Assembly (NCBI RefSeq): GCF_900099925.1
Contig: NZ_FNDE01000004.1
Coordinates: 1-64,000, forward strand
Reading direction: 5' to 3'
DNA length: 64,000 nucleotides
Origin: Aneurinibacillus thermoaerophilus
GTDB taxonomy: Bacteria > Bacillota > Bacilli > Aneurinibacillales > Aneurinibacillaceae
The notes beneath the pieces are model-generated. The model ran no database searches, was not told where the DNA came from, and saw nothing but the letters and a program-made list of their open reading frames with translations. The position numbers and the translations under genes are program-made. Numbering within the stretch: the first letter of the stretch is position 1; the number at the start of each line of letters is the position of its first letter. Positions 62,945-64,000 of the stretch are shown here, piece after piece.

Positions 62945-63586
62945 CTACTGTACAAAGGAAACCAGCATGTTTCGCACCCATTCAAATGGTGTGTACAAAA
63001 TGATCGAGCCAAGACCAGGAATAAAAATAAGCAGGAGCAGAACAAACATGCCGTACGGCTCCATTCGCTCAAAGAAAGCATCATAGCGACGCGGCATAAT
63101 ATAACGCAAAAATTTCGAACCGTCCAACGGAGCAAACGGGAGCATATTAAACACAAACAAAGCTACATTAATAGTAAAGCTCCAAGCGACCGTGTTTACC
63201 GCAAGCGTTTCAGCCCATGTCGGCCACGTATTCATCACACCACTCGTAAGCAAATATACATGTAGCTGCAAAAACAAAAACGCTAAAATCAAGTTGGTCA
63301 ACGGTCCCGCGACCGCTACATATACCATGCCTAAACGGCGGTTGCCGCGGAAATGAAACATGTTTACCGGCACCGGACGCGCCCAACCAAACGGCCCGAA
63401 TAGAATCAGCAGCATCCCGAACGGATCAACATGGCTAATTGGATTGAGCGTCAGACGTCCTTCGTTTTTTGCCGTACGATCTCCCAATTTATAAGCAACA
63501 TACGCGTGCGCCCACTCATGAACAGAAAACGCGATCACAAACGCAATCACTCGATAAAGCAACGAATCCCAGTCAAAATAAAACAA
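62945..63586 (-). CDS. Site-2 protease family membrane metalloprotease
   Basis: A 213-residue multi-pass zinc protease: HEWAH (residues 23-27), NPISHVDPFGM, and FNMLPFAPLDGSKF, the third metal-ligand region. The start is TTG with GGGGGAGC upstream. It follows the ribH terminator and is 15 bp before scpA. Related to the YwhC-type S2P proteins; substrate unknown. Confidence 0.9.
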   Translation of the reverse strand: MFYFDWDSLLYRVIAFVIAFSVHEWAHAYVAYKLGDRTAKNEGRLTLNPISHVDPFGMLLILFGPFGWARPVPVNMFHFRGNRRLGMVYVAVAGPLTNLILAFLFLQLHVYLLTSGVMNTWPTWAETLAVNTVAWSFTINVALFVFNMLPFAPLDGSKFLRYIMPRRYDAFFERMEPYGMFVLLLLIFIPGLGSIILYTPFEWVRNMLVSFVQ

Positions 63587-63673
63587 CGCCGCTCCCCCTT
63601 ACCGTATCAAGCTGCAACTCATTCTACCATATGCCTGTCATCTGCACAATTCTGCCGTTTTCCCGTTTTCGTG

Positions 63674-63708
63674 AAAAAACCCCTGCTTTCCGTTGCGAAA
63701 ACAGGGGC
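63674..63708 (-). terminator. Terminator after ribH
   Basis: On the minus strand CCCCTG pairs with CAGGGG across a 16-base loop, then TTTTTT. Confidence 0.8.
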
Positions 63709-63728
63709 ACATTATTTAGCTATCCGCA

Positions 63729-64000
63729 TTATGCAAAAGCTTTTGTCAGGTTGGCCATCTCAATCGCTGTGGCCGCCGCCTCCCAACCTTTGTTGCCTGC
63801 TTTTGTGCCAGCGCGCTCGATCGCCTGCTCAATCGTATCGGTCGTCAGCACACCAAAAATCGCAGGTACGCCAGTGGTCAGTCCGATGGACGCAATGCCT
63901 TTCGCTGCTTCGTTGCATACATAATCAAAGTGTGGTGTAGCGCCGCGAATCACCGTGCCAAGCGCAATGACAGCATCATACCTGCTGGATTCTGCCATTT
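63729..64000 (-). CDS. ribH: 6,7-dimethyl-8-ribityllumazine synthase, C-terminal part (cut by window edge)
   Basis: Condenses 5-amino-6-ribitylaminouracil with dihydroxybutanone phosphate in riboflavin synthesis. The visible 90 residues read [36 protein letters not shown], with the catalytic His in GATPHFDYV, and end [11 protein letters not shown]. The N-terminal half lies outside the window; the internal Met is not the real start. Confidence 0.95.
   Translation of the reverse strand, partial: MAESSRYDAVIALGTVIRGATPHFDYVCNEAAKGIASIGLTTGVPAIFGVLTTDTIEQAIERAGTKAGNKGWEAAATAIEMANLTKAFA

Overview
The window is a stretch of chromosome from an endospore-forming, low-to-mid GC Gram-positive rod (order Bacillales). 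The evidence is the gene order, which follows Bacillus subtilis blocks closely: der-yphA-fni-ypfD-cmk-ypeB-prsW-ypdA-gudB; ypbE-ypbD-recQ-ypbB-fer; and ribH-scpA-scpB-dacB-spmA-spmB-rluB-resABCDE. It also carries spore genes (ypeB, spmAB, dacB, YIEGIA), a bacillithiol reductase-like gene (ypdA), a bacterial XPB helicase, and T-box, M-box and GlcT-type leaders. An Aneurinibacillus-like member of the Paenibacillaceae side of the order would fit, but that placement is inference. No rRNA, tRNA, CRISPR array or prophage was seen.

Layout. 1-178 is the end of an IS110 transposase. 326-13305 is almost all on the minus strand: phospholipid synthesis (plsY, plsC), ribosome and GTPase functions (der, S1 homologue), isoprenoid isomerase (fni), cmk, germination (ypeB), the membrane protease PrsW, ypdA and glutamate dehydrogenase. 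13657-20987 is the glucose PTS region: ptsI, ptsH, glcT and pgi on the minus strand, with a decayed pfkA fragment ahead of pgi, and ptsG diverging on the plus strand. Two GlcT-type antiterminator leaders (RAT plus terminator) lie here, one before ptsG and one between glcT and ptsH. 21102-31417 holds mecA, a small alarmone synthetase, a TnpB relic, a MetX-like enzyme, a thioredoxin-reductase-like flavoprotein, XPB helicase, and the LysM/CPBP/RecQ/YpbB block. 31626-40963 is mainly plus strand: ferredoxin, M-box plus corA, pyrophosphatase, T-box plus serA, an SDR and a lipoprotein cyclophilin. 41089-52459 has two two-component systems (one unassigned, one ResDE), a DEAD-box helicase and the ResABC cytochrome c maturation genes. 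53033-64000 has rluB, an N-acetylglucosamine (GlcNAc) PTS operon, then spmB, spmA, dacB, scpB, scpA, a site-2 protease and partial ribH.

The most distinctive part is the GlcNAc operon (53821-59118), inserted between spmB and rluB, which are adjacent in B. subtilis. It encodes the permease EIICB, both catabolic enzymes (NagA, NagB), a BglG/GlcT-family antiterminator, a free EIIA(Glc) and a second HPr with both His15 and Ser46, behind a leader with its own RAT-like hairpin and terminator. The antiterminator reading frame is broken exactly in a run of ten A residues, so it is either a pseudogene, a phase-variable gene or one rescued by slippage. Together with the GlcT leaders at ptsG and ptsHI, the window describes two parallel antitermination circuits with two HPr proteins, which could cross-talk.
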